A model generated the notes under the pieces. It did not search any database, was not told where the DNA came from, and saw nothing but the letters and a program-made list of their open reading frames with translations. From Clonostachys chloroleuca (lineage: Eukaryota; Ascomycota; Sordariomycetes; Hypocreales; Bionectriaceae): 64,000 bases of DNA. Numbering within the stretch: position 1 is the stretch's first letter; each line of letters begins with the position of its first letter. The stretch spans positions 14,198,001 through 14,262,000 of the forward strand of contig JBANAY010000004.1 of NCBI GenBank assembly GCA_037952775.1, written 5' to 3'. Made by a program: the position numbers and the translations under genes. Shown here in pieces: positions 1 to 10,059 of the stretch.

Positions 1-462
1 CTGGGTCTTGGTTAAGCCGGTCCGTGACTGGAGATGCTGCCTTTCGTCGTCACTAGGGAACGGAAAATGGCTGTGGGCCGCCAGCCAAGTCCTCAGAACA
101 TGTAGAGAGTCCTTGGAGAATCGATTCCCGATCTTCGGAGGTAGCCTTGGAAAAGCCAACGGCGTGCCTGGGCCGATCGCCTGAATGTCTTGGTCCTGCA
201 GCACGCGAGATGAAAATTCAGGAGGGCAATCGGAACCTGGCAATGGGCTCTGTTGAGCTGAACTGCCGAAATCGCATGAATCGAGAAAGCTGAGATCTTG
301 TTGGTCTCCGACGGCATCATAGTGACTGGCCAAGCCAAAGTCCTCGTCGACATTATGCGGAAACGGATCAAATGCTGTCTCAAATAGCGCATCATGCTGC
401 GAGACCTGAGCATATTCTGGCTCTAGGTCTAGGAGCTTCAGTGAGTTGGCTTGCGATGCCAT
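1..462 (-). CDS. TALE-class homeodomain transcription factor, N-terminal part (cut by the left edge)
   Basis: Reading leftward from ATG at 462, 154 codons stay open to the window edge. Residues about 110-154 form the start of a fungal homeodomain: KIGNRFSKDS, then LRTWLAAHSHFPFPSDDER, then LQSRTGLTKTQ. The extra residues around FPFPS, between helices 1 and 2, are the three-residue loop extension of the TALE class. The recognition helix (WFxN) lies outside the window. Residues 1-109 are acidic and rich in Asp, Ser and Gln, as expected of an activation or linker region. Fungal proteins with this homeodomain often carry C2H2 fingers further on, but none can be seen here. It should be a nuclear DNA-binding regulator. 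The start is the first ATG of the open frame. An upstream exon is possible because the ATG is directly preceded by CAG. Confidence 0.8.
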   Translation of the reverse strand, partial: MASQANSLKLLDLEPEYAQVSQHDALFETAFDPFPHNVDEDFGLASHYDAVGDQQDLSFLDSCDFGSSAQQSPLPGSDCPPEFSSRVLQDQDIQAIGPGTPLAFPRLPPKIGNRFSKDSLHVLRTWLAAHSHFPFPSDDERQHLQSRTGLTKTQ

Positions 463-1019
463 CTGTTGGCCGAATAAATTCGAGTGCCTTTGAGGCTAGG
501 ATCTGACCCTAGGCCAAGTGCAGTCCGAAGATTCCCTATTCTAATGCGAAACTACTTACACATAAGCCAGTACAACGGGTTGAGGTTTCTTAGCCGTGCA
601 AATCTACTGGACGTGCGAAGACTAGGTCATCACTTTACAGGCCGATTGTCTGTTGTTTGTAGTGATCACTTTCGGGTGAGGTTGTCGATGCGGTAGAGCA
701 GAGGGAGTCGGCGATCTTGAAGTACCCACTCAATGTCATCTGCACCCTACCGGTGACATTCATCGGCCCATAAAAATGTTAGCGGTTGAACGAGTTCGCA
801 CTTCAGCATTACATACAAAGCAAACTGGCAGGCGCCGGACTCTGCTAAAATTCTTCTCGTTGTGAGCGAGAGATAAGATAACTCGGACATTGCAATTGGC
901 CCCGGGCCTCTCCATTTCTCCCTGATTGATCTATCTTACTACTTATTGGCTTTGTGGTCCAAGTGAAGGTCGTTAAGCAGCTAGCAGTTGTTTTGCTAGA
1001 CGAACCTCAGTATCGTTGA
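463..1019. other. Intergenic, no gene recognised
   Basis: Base composition is ordinary and there is no supportable reading frame. It probably holds the promoter of the leftward homeodomain gene. Confidence 0.5.
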
Positions 1020-1340
1020 TGCTGGTATCGCGGCAGCGATGCGAGCTAATAAGAGGAAGATATATATATATCTATAGTTAGCCCTAAGAACTATTAAGAG
1101 GTAATTTAATTTAAATCAGCTATTAAAATAGTTATTTTACTTGTATTTTAGAGTTATACTATTTAAAATAAAGCTAAGTTATTAATTAATTAAAAATAAC
1201 TTTAATTCTATATTTATATTTGTTGAGATTTACCCTATAGACTATAGGGTAGATCAAGATTACCCTATATTAATTGATCAAATGATATATAATTAGTATA
1301 GGGTAAGGGGGAATGAAATAACTAACTTAGGGCTCTCCAA
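1020..1340. repeat. AT-rich RIP-like island, left part, with ACCCTATAG palindromes
   Basis: The stretch is dominated by A/T, and the surviving C residues lie mostly before T. A near-perfect palindrome (ACCCTATAG, A, CTATAGGGT) sits near 1231-1250. A looser inverted pair (TACCCTATA and TATAGGGTA) spans about 1260-1306. TGTTGAGA at 1221 resembles the start of a fungal LTR, but no matching end was found. It is best read as a degraded transposon. Confidence 0.6.
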
Positions 1341-1398
1341 AGCTGGGAGCCCTCTGAAGCCACTGGCCCAACCCACTGTGGCTGCCCGTTAGGGCAAT

Positions 1399-1690
1399 TG
1401 CATTAGCGGTTACAACCGCTGTAACGGCCGCTGTGATGTCCGTGCTAGCGATCCCGTATTACGCTGAAGCAGCTGCATTAGCGGACTTCGTATCCGCTGC
1501 AGCGCTTGCATTAGCGGACCTCATGTCCGCTGTACGAGAACCTTAGCACTTAGTTTAGTGAACCTCGTAACCACTATAGCAGCTGCATTAGCGGACTTCG
1601 TATCCGCTGTAGTATCTGCATTAGCGGTCTCGTATCTCTCTGTACGAGAACCTTATAGCGGTTACGAACCCGTATTACAGAAGGCAACGT
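1399..1690. repeat. GC-rich hairpin array (TGCATTAGCGG family)
   Basis: TGCATTAGCGG occurs five times, starting at 1399, 1474, 1507, 1584 and 1617. Most copies continue into a self-complementary segment such as AGCGGACTTCGTATCCGCT, whose arms AGCGGA and TCCGCT pair over a short loop. CTGTACGAGAACCTTA occurs twice. The block is markedly GC-richer than the AT-rich DNA on both sides. It codes for nothing I recognise and may be the interior of a non-coding mobile element. Confidence 0.65.
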
Positions 1691-1980
1691 GTTATCTTCA
1701 GGGCTCTTACGGCCTGGAAATACCTATAAGTACAGGGCTTCCTCCCTGCTAGATAGAGATTCTATAAGTCACCAATACACTCTTTTATCTACCCTATAGT
1801 CTATCTTTCTTAGCTACCCTGTAGCTGATAGAGCTTTATTTTCTCTTATAGAGCCTGCACCTTCTACTACGCCTTTTCAAACGATCCTTCTCTAGTATTT
1901 CGGAGCCTACCCTATAGGCTTTATCTACCCTAGACCCAGCTTACCCTACAGCTGGTCTACCCTATACTGGAGACCTTGAC
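1691..1980. repeat. Dispersed TACCCTATAG-type repeats
   Basis: Six imperfect copies of TACCCTATAG (for example TACCCTGTAG, TACCCTACAG and TACCCTATAC) fall between about 1790 and 1965. They match the palindromic copies at 1231-1306, so the same element probably flanks the hairpin array on both sides. Confidence 0.45.
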
Positions 1981-2405
1981 CTTTCAAAAATATTTAGAGT
2001 TAGTTAGTATAAGCTTAGATTAGAGTAATAAAAAGAAAAAAGAACTTTAATTAATAGAAAAAAATAAATCTCTTCTTTTTCTATTATTAAAGAAAGAGAT
2101 AATATTAAGTAATAATAGAGAATCTTATATAACTTAATTATATCTATTAAATATTAATCTACTAGCTATATTAAATAGCTATTTAGCTAAATACTAATAT
2201 TAAGTTATACTTCTAATATAAGTATTAGCTAAAGAACTATATACTTAAGAATATTAAAAACTGTTTTAATATATTAAAACTCGTTAATATAAAACTTATT
2301 ATGGTTAGAATTAATTTTTAATATATCTACTTAATAACTTAATATATCTAGTAGTATTAACTAATATAGCTATTATACTATAGTTAAACCCGCTATAGTA
2401 GAAGA
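1981..2405. repeat. AT-rich RIP-like island, right part
   Basis: This is almost pure A/T with short CT/AG islets. Nearly every C is followed by T, and CpG is almost absent. No reading frame survives. It looks like a repeat-induced-mutation relic. Confidence 0.65.
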
Positions 2406-2437
2406 GATTTAAGTCGAGGAATGTACGTGGAAGGTCA

Positions 2438-2632
2438 TGATATCGAACTGCCCATCTCACCATCAAACTTGTCAACAAGGATAGCAACAATGGTGTAGTC
2501 GATATCGTGGTACGTGAAGATGGCTATAAAGGTGTCCTCGTCAGCGCGGGAGCGCTCAAGCATTTTCACCCAAGGATATGACGTAGGATTCTCAATGGTG
2601 CTAGCTAGGAGCAACGCTGGACGGAGGGTGTT
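2438..2632 (-). pseudogene. Unidentified coding remnant, 65 codons
   Basis: A leftward frame lies between stops at 2633-2635 and 2435-2437. It has normal codon character (for example ENPTSYPWVKMLERSRADED, then TFIAIFTYHDIDYTIVAILVD). It abuts the AT-rich island, has no start codon of its own and no family I can name. It may be the surviving end of a gene destroyed when the island formed. Confidence 0.25.
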
Positions 2633-2851
2633 TCAGCTTTGCAAATAATCCACCATGGGAAGCCTCTGGAGCAACAGTTGTACAATCTGAAGTTTCAGAC
2701 TGTTCAGCACCGCTGTCTAAAAGATGGGTTTTAGCATAGACGTTTGGACCTTGACATAACATGCATTGATTGCGGCAAGTGAAATGCTCGTGTAGGGAGA
2801 AGAAATACTTGTGCAAGGAGAATCGTATTCATGCTTGAGAAAATCTGCAAG

Positions 2852-3931
2852 TTACATAGGATGCTCAATAACCACCTTTTCTAGGCTGGCATCACCCCGG
2901 GCGACTCTTTCTATTTCGTTGAGGCCTTCCGAGGCTCCTTTCACAACTTTTATCACTGGAATTTCCAATCTAGCACCGGCACTGTCCAGGAAGTAATCCG
3001 CGATCTGCCGTAGTCGCACTGTAGCCTCCGGATCTTGGGGACCTCCAAACGCGTTCTTGTTACCTCTAGGACGATAGGCGGCACACATTTTGAACTCGGG
3101 AATTGCTGGAACTGGGGCTGTGCTGACAAGTCTATACTCGCTCGGGTTTGCGCCATTCGACAGAGCACTTCTGGCGAGGCCCGGGGTGCTCTGCCATACA
3201 GCCTTTCCTTGCGCAAGGCTGTTCTTGCCGATAGTATCGAAAGCAGTTGTGAGAAGAACCCCTTGGCCATTAACAGCGGCTCGGATATCTTTCAAGATAC
3301 TTGAGCTTTTGTAGTCAAAGCATCGATCGGCTCCCAGGCGCTGGAGGATCTCGTGGTTTTTGGGTGACGCTGTGACGAAGATGGGGCCAAAACCTGCGGC
3401 CTTGGCCAACTGGATGGCGGCCACTCCGACGGAGCTTGCTCCGCCCCAAATTAGGATAGCGCGACCCCTCGGATCGAGACCGGCTGCACTGGCTGCTTGG
3501 AGGCCGAAGCCGAGCCCGTTGAATAGACCGTCGATAGCGGTATGAGTAGCCATAACGAGGCCACCACCGTCTTTCGCGTCGAGACCGTGAGGTAAGGTGT
3601 ACAATAGCTCACTCTCGGCAATGCAGAGATCCTGGTGAGAGCCCGTAGAGGACGGCTTCGGTAGCTTTATCGGGGCAAGCCCGCAAACATTGTCTCCAGC
3701 CTTGAAATGGGAGAGAGGTCCTGGCTGTTCCACAGTGCCCGAAAACTCGAACCCGGTCACAAAGGAGTGTAGACCAACATGAGCAAAGTTTATATCGCAA
3801 GGGTTGACGCCCGAGTACAAGACCCGCACAAGGCATTGGGAACCCTCTGGGATGTAGGTCTCGGAGACCTCATGGATGGCAAGCTTCCCGTCGGATCCAA
3901 GATAGAGTGATTTGGGGGGTGTATCAGCCAT
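2852..3931 (-). CDS. Medium-chain dehydrogenase/reductase, enoyl-reductase-like
   Basis: A single-exon protein of 359 residues from ATG at 3931; the frame also opens at a GTG six bases upstream, which was not used. It has the two-domain MDR plan. An N-terminal GroES-like half carries SGVNPCDIN and GFEFSGTV. A Rossmann half carries the nucleotide-binding motif GGASSVGVAAIQLAKAAG. The catalytic zinc cysteines of classical alcohol dehydrogenases are not evident, so it resembles the zinc-free NADPH enoyl/quinone reductases that serve fungal polyketide pathways in trans (LovC/ToxD type). It is cytosolic, with no signal peptide. It is followed upstream by a convergently placed regulator gene, and a CGG-N5-CCG palindrome lies about 330 bp before its start. 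The substrate cannot be inferred, and no PKS is in the window. Confidence 0.85.
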   Translation of the reverse strand: MADTPPKSLYLGSDGKLAIHEVSETYIPEGSQCLVRVLYSGVNPCDINFAHVGLHSFVTGFEFSGTVEQPGPLSHFKAGDNVCGLAPIKLPKPSSTGSHQDLCIAESELLYTLPHGLDAKDGGGLVMATHTAIDGLFNGLGFGLQAASAAGLDPRGRAILIWGGASSVGVAAIQLAKAAGFGPIFVTASPKNHEILQRLGADRCFDYKSSSILKDIRAAVNGQGVLLTTAFDTIGKNSLAQGKAVWQSTPGLARSALSNGANPSEYRLVSTAPVPAIPEFKMCAAYRPRGNKNAFGGPQDPEATVRLRQIADYFLDSAGARLEIPVIKVVKGASEGLNEIERVARGDASLEKVVIEHPM

Positions 3932-4259
3932 TTGCACGGTTTAGCACCAAGAATACGCTATGTTAAGGAATATGATTTTGGCTTGAAATAATTCCGGGGC
4001 CGCACATGAACTTATACAACTACGGCTCTTCAAGGCAAGTATGTCTGGTGTAGTGTTCCTTGCGGTGGCGTGCCGACCGTTCCTGGCCTTTCTCGTGGGG
4101 GGTGTCTGCAGCGAAGACGACATGGAATACTGTCTTCGGACATACCATCTCATAACTTTGAGGTTTGATGTGTCGGAACTGCGTCCATGGATCTGGATGC
4201 ACGCTGGGGATAAGCGGCCGAGGCAGGGGTGGGTCAATTTGATTTGACGGCAGAAGCGC

Positions 4260-4270
4260 CGGAGTTACCG
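4260..4270. promoter_or_regulatory. CGG-N5-CCG palindrome, candidate Zn2Cys6 site
   Basis: CGG at 4260-4262 and CCG at 4268-4270 flank AGTTA, the inverted-triplet layout bound by Zn2Cys6 dimers. It lies in the 0.74 kb between the MDR start and the end of the Zn2Cys6 gene, in a locally CCG/CGG-rich patch (about 4214-4275). Autoregulation or control by the neighbour is inference only. Confidence 0.35.
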
Positions 4271-4668
4271 GCCGAGGAAATGTGGAGACAAAACAACCAC
4301 AAAGGGTCTTGAAAGCGCTGAGTGTCTATTTTATTATGGAAGCTCAATGGCTGAATCTACCGCTTGAGGAGCTGATAACATTGATCGCTCCTGGTAAACT
4401 GATGGAATTCATCCTATATTTCAGCGAGCATGATGTCACACAAGGGAATGGGAATAGCTTCCCCTTGGTCCGACACACATAACGCAGGAACAAATACATA
4501 GAAACTTGGAATGGATAAGGAACATGAGAAAATTTTTTCTAGGAGCGAGTGAGATTTGATCTCTTGCTATTAATTTCTCGAGCTACCTAAGGCCCCGAGG
4601 TGTCTTGTGTAGTCCTCCACATTAGTAACGTCACATTGTGCAAAGCCACCCATTGCTTTGAAGGAAGC

Positions 4669-6675
4669 TTACAAACGGCGGTCAGAAGCACCCATGAACC
4701 CGCTAAAGTGAAGCAATTCAAAGTCATTTGACACACCATTCTCACTGCTCTCCCAATTCCAAAGTGTCCGATCATAAGGCATTTTTTCACCACTCGTTGG
4801 TAACGGGACAGGCTCATCTTGTTGGTCTCTGAATTCGCAGATTGCGGTATCGATGATTGATAGAACGCTAGAGCTGTCCTTGTTCTCGGACCTTGCTTGC
4901 TCAGCCTGAATCACTGCTCTGGCAGTTTCCAGCAGAGCTAGAGTCTCGGGCCTGTCCATCGGGCTTTCATCCATCTTCCAATTAGTTGCACATAGAACGA
5001 GGCAGAGAGTAGTTGTGCCGAGCAGCAAGTCGCGCCAGGTGATGCTCTTCATAAACCACTCTTCTGTTTCTAGTCGACCGCTAGTTGTGCATTTAGTGTA
5101 GATATCTGTGATGATCCGTATGAGAGCAGTTGACGCGACATAGCACTCCCGGACGCTGTTGGCTCGAAATTTCGATACATGGGGGCGGTGTAAGACGCAG
5201 AGGCATTTGTAGTATATGGTCGAGATGCAAAGACGGGTGACGATAAGTTTTGATGAATCAATTACGGAGCTATTAAGAGGTCGTGTTCGATAGATATCTG
5301 GCAAGGTATCATAGATGGTTTTGATTTCAACGTCTAAGAGGTCGACATCGTCATTGGTTGGCTTTTGGGTGCCAGTTAGTAGTACCTGTTGGAGAATTTT
5401 CTCAAAGACCCCCATGAATCTGTGTTTCAAGATGCAGAATATGACACCTGTAAACTCGGTGTCTGGTCGGGTGGTAGGTAATTGAACGCTATCCTCATCG
5501 AAGTCGGAGTCGAGAAGGTTGTTTGGCGCTTGGATGTTCCAAGCAGAGAACTGAACACTACTCGGAAGTCCCATATGGAAAGAGATCAGGAGATCAAGTT
5601 GCATACATACGGACCATGTCCTGCGACGCATCTCCTTCGCGAAAGGACTCAGGCCGGATGCACCATCCTCCCTGTGATAACCCGCCGTCGTGGCAAGACG
5701 GACGATGATGCTAAGCAGAGATCCCATAAATGGTGGGATTTCAAGAGAAGTAATGTACCGTGACTGTGTGTAGAGTAATAGTGCTTCAATCGCAAAAGGT
5801 TTGGGGAGGAAATATTCGCCTAGAGCAAGGCACTGAGCAGCGGCTTCTGCGAATCCAACCCTGATCTTTTCGATATCTCTCCAGACTGTAGCAGTAGTAG
5901 CAGCGATATGAAGGATCGAGAAAAGAATTGAGATCCAAAGTGATGACGTTTCGCAGGGCCTATTCCAGAAATCACGGTATTGTCTCTGAAATTGCGAGGC
6001 ATGTATGAACGGAGCAGCAGCAGAGCGATCTCGAAAATATATAGAAACCAGGCGGTCCGTGTCTCTCTGCGACGGAAGATAGCTCTTAAGGATGTCTTCG
6101 ATGCTGAGCGTGTTTGAGACATGAGTTCCAAACATGACACCTATCCCGGCTGCTGCTCTAGGAGTGCTGAGTATCGCATCCGTGTTCTCGGCTGCAAATG
6201 TCATCAACGTACGTCTAAAGGCCTGTATATCTTCTAGCACAGCTGACCAATGTGTCATGCCGCTTTGGATCAAATAGGAAGGACTAGGAGCGTCAAGCCC
6301 GCCACTGGATAGTCCAATGGCGCCTTGGCCTTCGGTTGGTGTGGTGGGCAGAGTGCCGTCGTTCGCAGTGGCAGTGACCTCAGTACGCTGCCTCACAAGT
6401 GTCTCAACGAGGTTTTCCAATTGATCAAGGCGTGAATATGCATGAACACGCCACTCTGAATTGTTGCTGGTGCTGTCCGTGCCATCCATCCTTTCGGTAT
6501 TGTCGCTTGATGGCCCGTAGGAGCAGCATGCTGCTGCTCTTCTGCGTACACAGCTGCTACATGGGACACTCCGATCACATTTTAGCTTCCGCTGCCGGCA
6601 CGGCTTGCAGGCCAATCGCTCCCTGTTTCTGCGTATCGCGGTGGGACGGCTCGTCCTCCGCTCCTCGGAGGACAT
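4669..6675 (-). CDS. Zn2Cys6 fungal-specific transcription factor
   Basis: An intronless frame of 668 residues. The start at 6675 (MSSEERR) is preferred over an upstream in-frame non-ATG codon because it places the DNA-binding domain near the N terminus. Residues 23-50 give the binuclear cluster C-X2-C-X6-C-X5-C-X2-C-X7-C (ACKPCRQRKLKC, then CSSCVRRR), followed by a Gln/Thr/Ser-rich linker and a heptad-like dimerisation segment (YSRLDQLENLVETLV). Residues about 200-480 match the Fungal_trans middle homology region (LVSIYFRDRSAAAPFIHASQF, later RRRTWSVCMQLDLLISFHMG). A nuclear regulator, probably of the adjacent reductase and SDR genes, although proximity is the only evidence. Confidence 0.9.
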   Translation of the reverse strand: MSSEERRTSRPTAIRRNRERLACKPCRQRKLKCDRSVPCSSCVRRRAAACCSYGPSSDNTERMDGTDSTSNNSEWRVHAYSRLDQLENLVETLVRQRTEVTATANDGTLPTTPTEGQGAIGLSSGGLDAPSPSYLIQSGMTHWSAVLEDIQAFRRTLMTFAAENTDAILSTPRAAAGIGVMFGTHVSNTLSIEDILKSYLPSQRDTDRLVSIYFRDRSAAAPFIHASQFQRQYRDFWNRPCETSSLWISILFSILHIAATTATVWRDIEKIRVGFAEAAAQCLALGEYFLPKPFAIEALLLYTQSRYITSLEIPPFMGSLLSIIVRLATTAGYHREDGASGLSPFAKEMRRRTWSVCMQLDLLISFHMGLPSSVQFSAWNIQAPNNLLDSDFDEDSVQLPTTRPDTEFTGVIFCILKHRFMGVFEKILQQVLLTGTQKPTNDDVDLLDVEIKTIYDTLPDIYRTRPLNSSVIDSSKLIVTRLCISTIYYKCLCVLHRPHVSKFRANSVRECYVASTALIRIITDIYTKCTTSGRLETEEWFMKSITWRDLLLGTTTLCLVLCATNWKMDESPMDRPETLALLETARAVIQAEQARSENKDSSSVLSIIDTAICEFRDQQDEPVPLPTSGEKMPYDRTLWNWESSENGVSNDFELLHFSGFMGASDRRL

Positions 6676-8026
6676 GGTTTTGGTGGTGCTTATCGTTACA
6701 GACAGCAGAGAAGTAGGAACGAACCCGTTCTTTTCCCGTCCGCAGATGCGCCAATTTACATTTGCCTGAAAAGGGGCAGAAACCCCTCCCACGCCTCATT
6801 AGTAATGATCCACCACCACGACTGTCGTGGAAAGTCCCGAGTAGAGCAAGTGTTATGAGATGCATGGGTTAATTTGGGTATATATATTTTTTTATATATT
6901 TAAGTGACATATGGTAGCCTTGTTCTATGAAAAGTGCTTGCTTTCAGGATCAATGTTCGTTTGAAGAAAAGTCATTATAAGAGTTAGGTACTAGTACTTA
7001 CTGATATGGCTCGTAAACTAATATATCGAAGTACTTATACTTCCTTATGGCTAGCCTGCCACATCAACTCCTAGGCATGTCTGACTCTTATAGCACTTGT
7101 CGTGACCAGTTTGTTAATTATGCCTTCGTTATGCCTTCAGCATGACGGATGACCTTAATAGACATGGCCTTGTCGACGTTGATGGTAAATCACTATGTAG
7201 GTTTGAAAGCTTGATGCTCGATTTCGGTATATGAACGACTAGCTTAAGATCTATGTTTTGGTCTTCTCCGCTATTGCCATAGCAAGCCCGTTAGTTCCGG
7301 CTTAACGGTGATGCGGCGTCTCGGACCATGGAACAAGCGAAACTATATGTAGCTATGACGACGATGTGTATTTATCGGAGATGATGCCGGCACTCTATCA
7401 GTGGCGGTAATTGTTGGAAACACGATTCAGAAAGTAAGAACCTGAGTACAACTCAAATGTATGGGTTCTCATTTCTGATTTGCATCCGCCAGTATGTTAG
7501 ATTCAAAGGACGTCACCGTAAACTTGGTTAGAACTGCCGACCGTACTGCGGTTTAGGTATTGTATGTTTCTTAAGGTGAGTTATTATGTGCTTCATGTTA
7601 GTAGCGGATGGAGACTCGCATCTTCCAACAGGCCGAGGTAGAGTATGCGATGGACTAAAACCAAGTCTACGACCGGCCATTGGATGAAGTCGCCGGATCC
7701 ATAAGATCATCTGAGGTACATTGACCTTATGGCCGCGGTGACGAACCACAGCGGACACACATCCCTGGGGTGTGTATGAGCATTGTCCGATGCCACCAGC
7801 GTCTGGAAATACGACCCCTAACTCCGCTCCCACGGCATTCCACTCCCGGCCTCATTCATAGGCTCATCAGAGCACACTGGCAAGCATAGAATGTCACTCT
7901 CTGGTATCAGTAGTAAAAGTATTAAGTATGTCTCACTGGCACACATTCGGACGCTGTATATCTAGAAGCGAATTGATAAACAACGTTCAACGTGCAATTT
8001 TTTTTCCGCATCACTAGATAGGGATC
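6676..8026. other. Intergenic, shared promoter space
   Basis: This 1.35 kb region separates a leftward regulator from a rightward SDR and should carry both promoters. A TATATATATTTTTTTATATATT tract lies around 6880-6900. No gene was recognised. Confidence 0.5.
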
Positions 8027-9061
8027 ATGTCCGCCCAACTCGAGAAAGATCTCTCATGGGAGAGCAGCATGCTCGGCATACTCTACAGGCAGCTTTTTGT
8101 CTCTAGAAAGCCTCTAACTAATCACATATCGCTCAATGGACAGACCGCCCTCGTTACCGGCTCCAACGGCGGACTTGGTTTGGAAGCGTCCAGGCAACTT
8201 TTGCAGCACGGCTTGTCACGTCTAATCATGGCTGTCCGTTCACAAGCCTCTGGTGATGGCGCTGCTGAAATGCTGCGCAAGGAATTTCCTGATGTCCATA
8301 TTCAGGTTTGGCTTCTAGATATGGCCGACTACGAGTCCATTCATGCTTTTACCAAACGATACCAGGGCCTAGGTCGCGTCGACTACACCATCCTCAACGC
8401 TGCCATGCAGAGCAGCAATTTCGAGCACCACGCGAAGACAGGCCACGAGCTGGTCTTCCAGGTCAATTACATCTCCACTGTCCTTCTATGTATGCTGCTT
8501 GCGCCAATACTGAAGGACACGACTTATACCGGCATTACTGTGAAACCGCCAGTTCTTAGCATTGTCGGGTCTGACACCATGTATTTCAGCAAGTTCTCCT
8601 CCGCTGGGCTCGTATTTCCCCGTATGGACAACCCGGGTTCGTACGAGAGAATGACACAATACATGGATTCAAAACTGCTGCTGATGATTTTCATTAATCG
8701 ACTGGCGCAGCAAATCGATCCGGACGATGTGATTATTAATGTTTGTAACCCGGGCATGGTCGCTGGAACAGGTCTGGGAAGAAACGGGAGTCCGAACCCT
8801 GGGTTTGCCGAGAAGTATTTAGTTCCTCTGTTTGTCAAGGCCCTAGGGCGGAGTGTCCAGTCCGGCGCAAGTGTATATGTCCACGCGCTGTTGGATGAGG
8901 GCAAGAAAGGGCATGGCAGCTTTATCAGCGACTGGGGTATCAAGCCTTATCCTAGGCTGCTGTATATCAGCGAGGGTCAGGAACTGGGTGATCGTCTGTG
9001 GCAGGAGACGATAGAGGAGCTTAAACCTGAATTGGGGAAAGTTAGAGCCATGTATTCATAA
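8027..9061 (+). CDS. Short-chain dehydrogenase/reductase
   Basis: A single-exon protein of 344 residues. The cofactor motif TGSNGGLG is at residues 44-51, LNAAMQ stands in the position of the usual NAG motif, and the catalytic Y212-M-D-S-K216 is intact. The following NPGMVAGTG matches the PG motif after the active site. The length fits the long 'classical' fungal SDRs related to retinol/protochlorophyllide-type reductases, and activity would be NAD(P)H-dependent carbonyl/alcohol interconversion. It is a distant paralogue of the SDR at 45084-46222: both share the QTA...GLG/GVG cofactor region and the RQLL..GLS..I.AVR stretch. The substrate is unknown. Confidence 0.9.
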   Translation: MSAQLEKDLSWESSMLGILYRQLFVSRKPLTNHISLNGQTALVTGSNGGLGLEASRQLLQHGLSRLIMAVRSQASGDGAAEMLRKEFPDVHIQVWLLDMADYESIHAFTKRYQGLGRVDYTILNAAMQSSNFEHHAKTGHELVFQVNYISTVLLCMLLAPILKDTTYTGITVKPPVLSIVGSDTMYFSKFSSAGLVFPRMDNPGSYERMTQYMDSKLLLMIFINRLAQQIDPDDVIINVCNPGMVAGTGLGRNGSPNPGFAEKYLVPLFVKALGRSVQSGASVYVHALLDEGKKGHGSFISDWGIKPYPRLLYISEGQELGDRLWQETIEELKPELGKVRAMYS

Positions 9062-10055
9062 GGATAACGGCAGGACTGTGGGTATCTCACGGGAATCCGA
9101 TAACACTTCTATCGAGCAAGCGATCAAAGAGTACGGGTTAAGTGACAAATAATCTACTCTAACTGGCAATGAATGATCTTTCTATCACCGGGACGACGTA
9201 GAGACTCCGCATGTGTACAGACGTAGGAGTCTTAGGCTTTAGATATAGGAACTACATGCGACTTGCAAACCCTGTCGATTTCTGAATGCTATAACGTCGA
9301 AGCCACGGTGCCCCGAGCATACTCTCTAAACGGCTGCAACGAAATCTGAGTTTACTTCATCAATCGTGCCAACGATCAAGGAGCACCATGAGAGGTAACC
9401 TCCATAGCTCCCGACACTCGGAAACTGCTTGAATTATCCAGGTTGAGGTATGCACTCATCAAAGGCAACACTAACTCTCTAAATTTGTATTTAGTCTCTT
9501 CTTTTCTTCTATACAAGACGACGTTGCTGTCATTAAAACTTTGACGGCGATTCAACTTTGTTCCCTTCATGTAGCGGCTAGCTCGTAAAATAGCTCGATT
9601 TGTTAATGAGGCCGCTTGCTTGTAGTCGGCCCCCCTCTTCAGATCAAAATGCATGAGGCATAAGGCGGCGGAGATTAGCACTAAGGCCGGTAACAGGATT
9701 TGAGACGAAGAAAACGTGAAGTTCGGCCGAGCACTGGAGCAATTGGCTTCCCACCATTTTGTCAGAGAGACTAATGAATTCGATGTCTTTGGTCCCTTTA
9801 TATTTGCCTCTGGAAGACACTGGATTCAAATTATCTAGGCATGCTACGCGCATAAATCTCTGCTTGGGGTCTATTGTGCTTCCAACGCTTGCTGAAGCAG
9901 GGTTTAGATGACTGTCATAGGTCGATCCCCACAGAATGATGAGGCCCTTCCACCCAATACAGACTTCAAAATAGTGGACTACAATTCGTTAGACAGCATA
10001 GTAGCTGATTTAATGGCTAGGATGTTGTCATATCGACGGTGAATCAAATGGCTGT
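9062..10055. other. Intergenic, no supported gene
   Basis: Several frames of 70-100 codons occur on the minus strand between 9376 and 9853, but they lack ATG starts or recognisable motifs. They read as chance frames or relics. Confidence 0.4.
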
Positions 10056-10059
10056 TTCT

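Noticed and set aside
1221..1980. Complete solo LTR starting at TGTTGAGA 1221
   Set aside because: No matching terminal sequence, primer-binding site or target-site duplication could be found.
9376..9853. Minus-strand frames of 101 and 69 codons as genes
   Set aside because: There are no motifs or convincing ATG starts, and no splice model joins them to anything.
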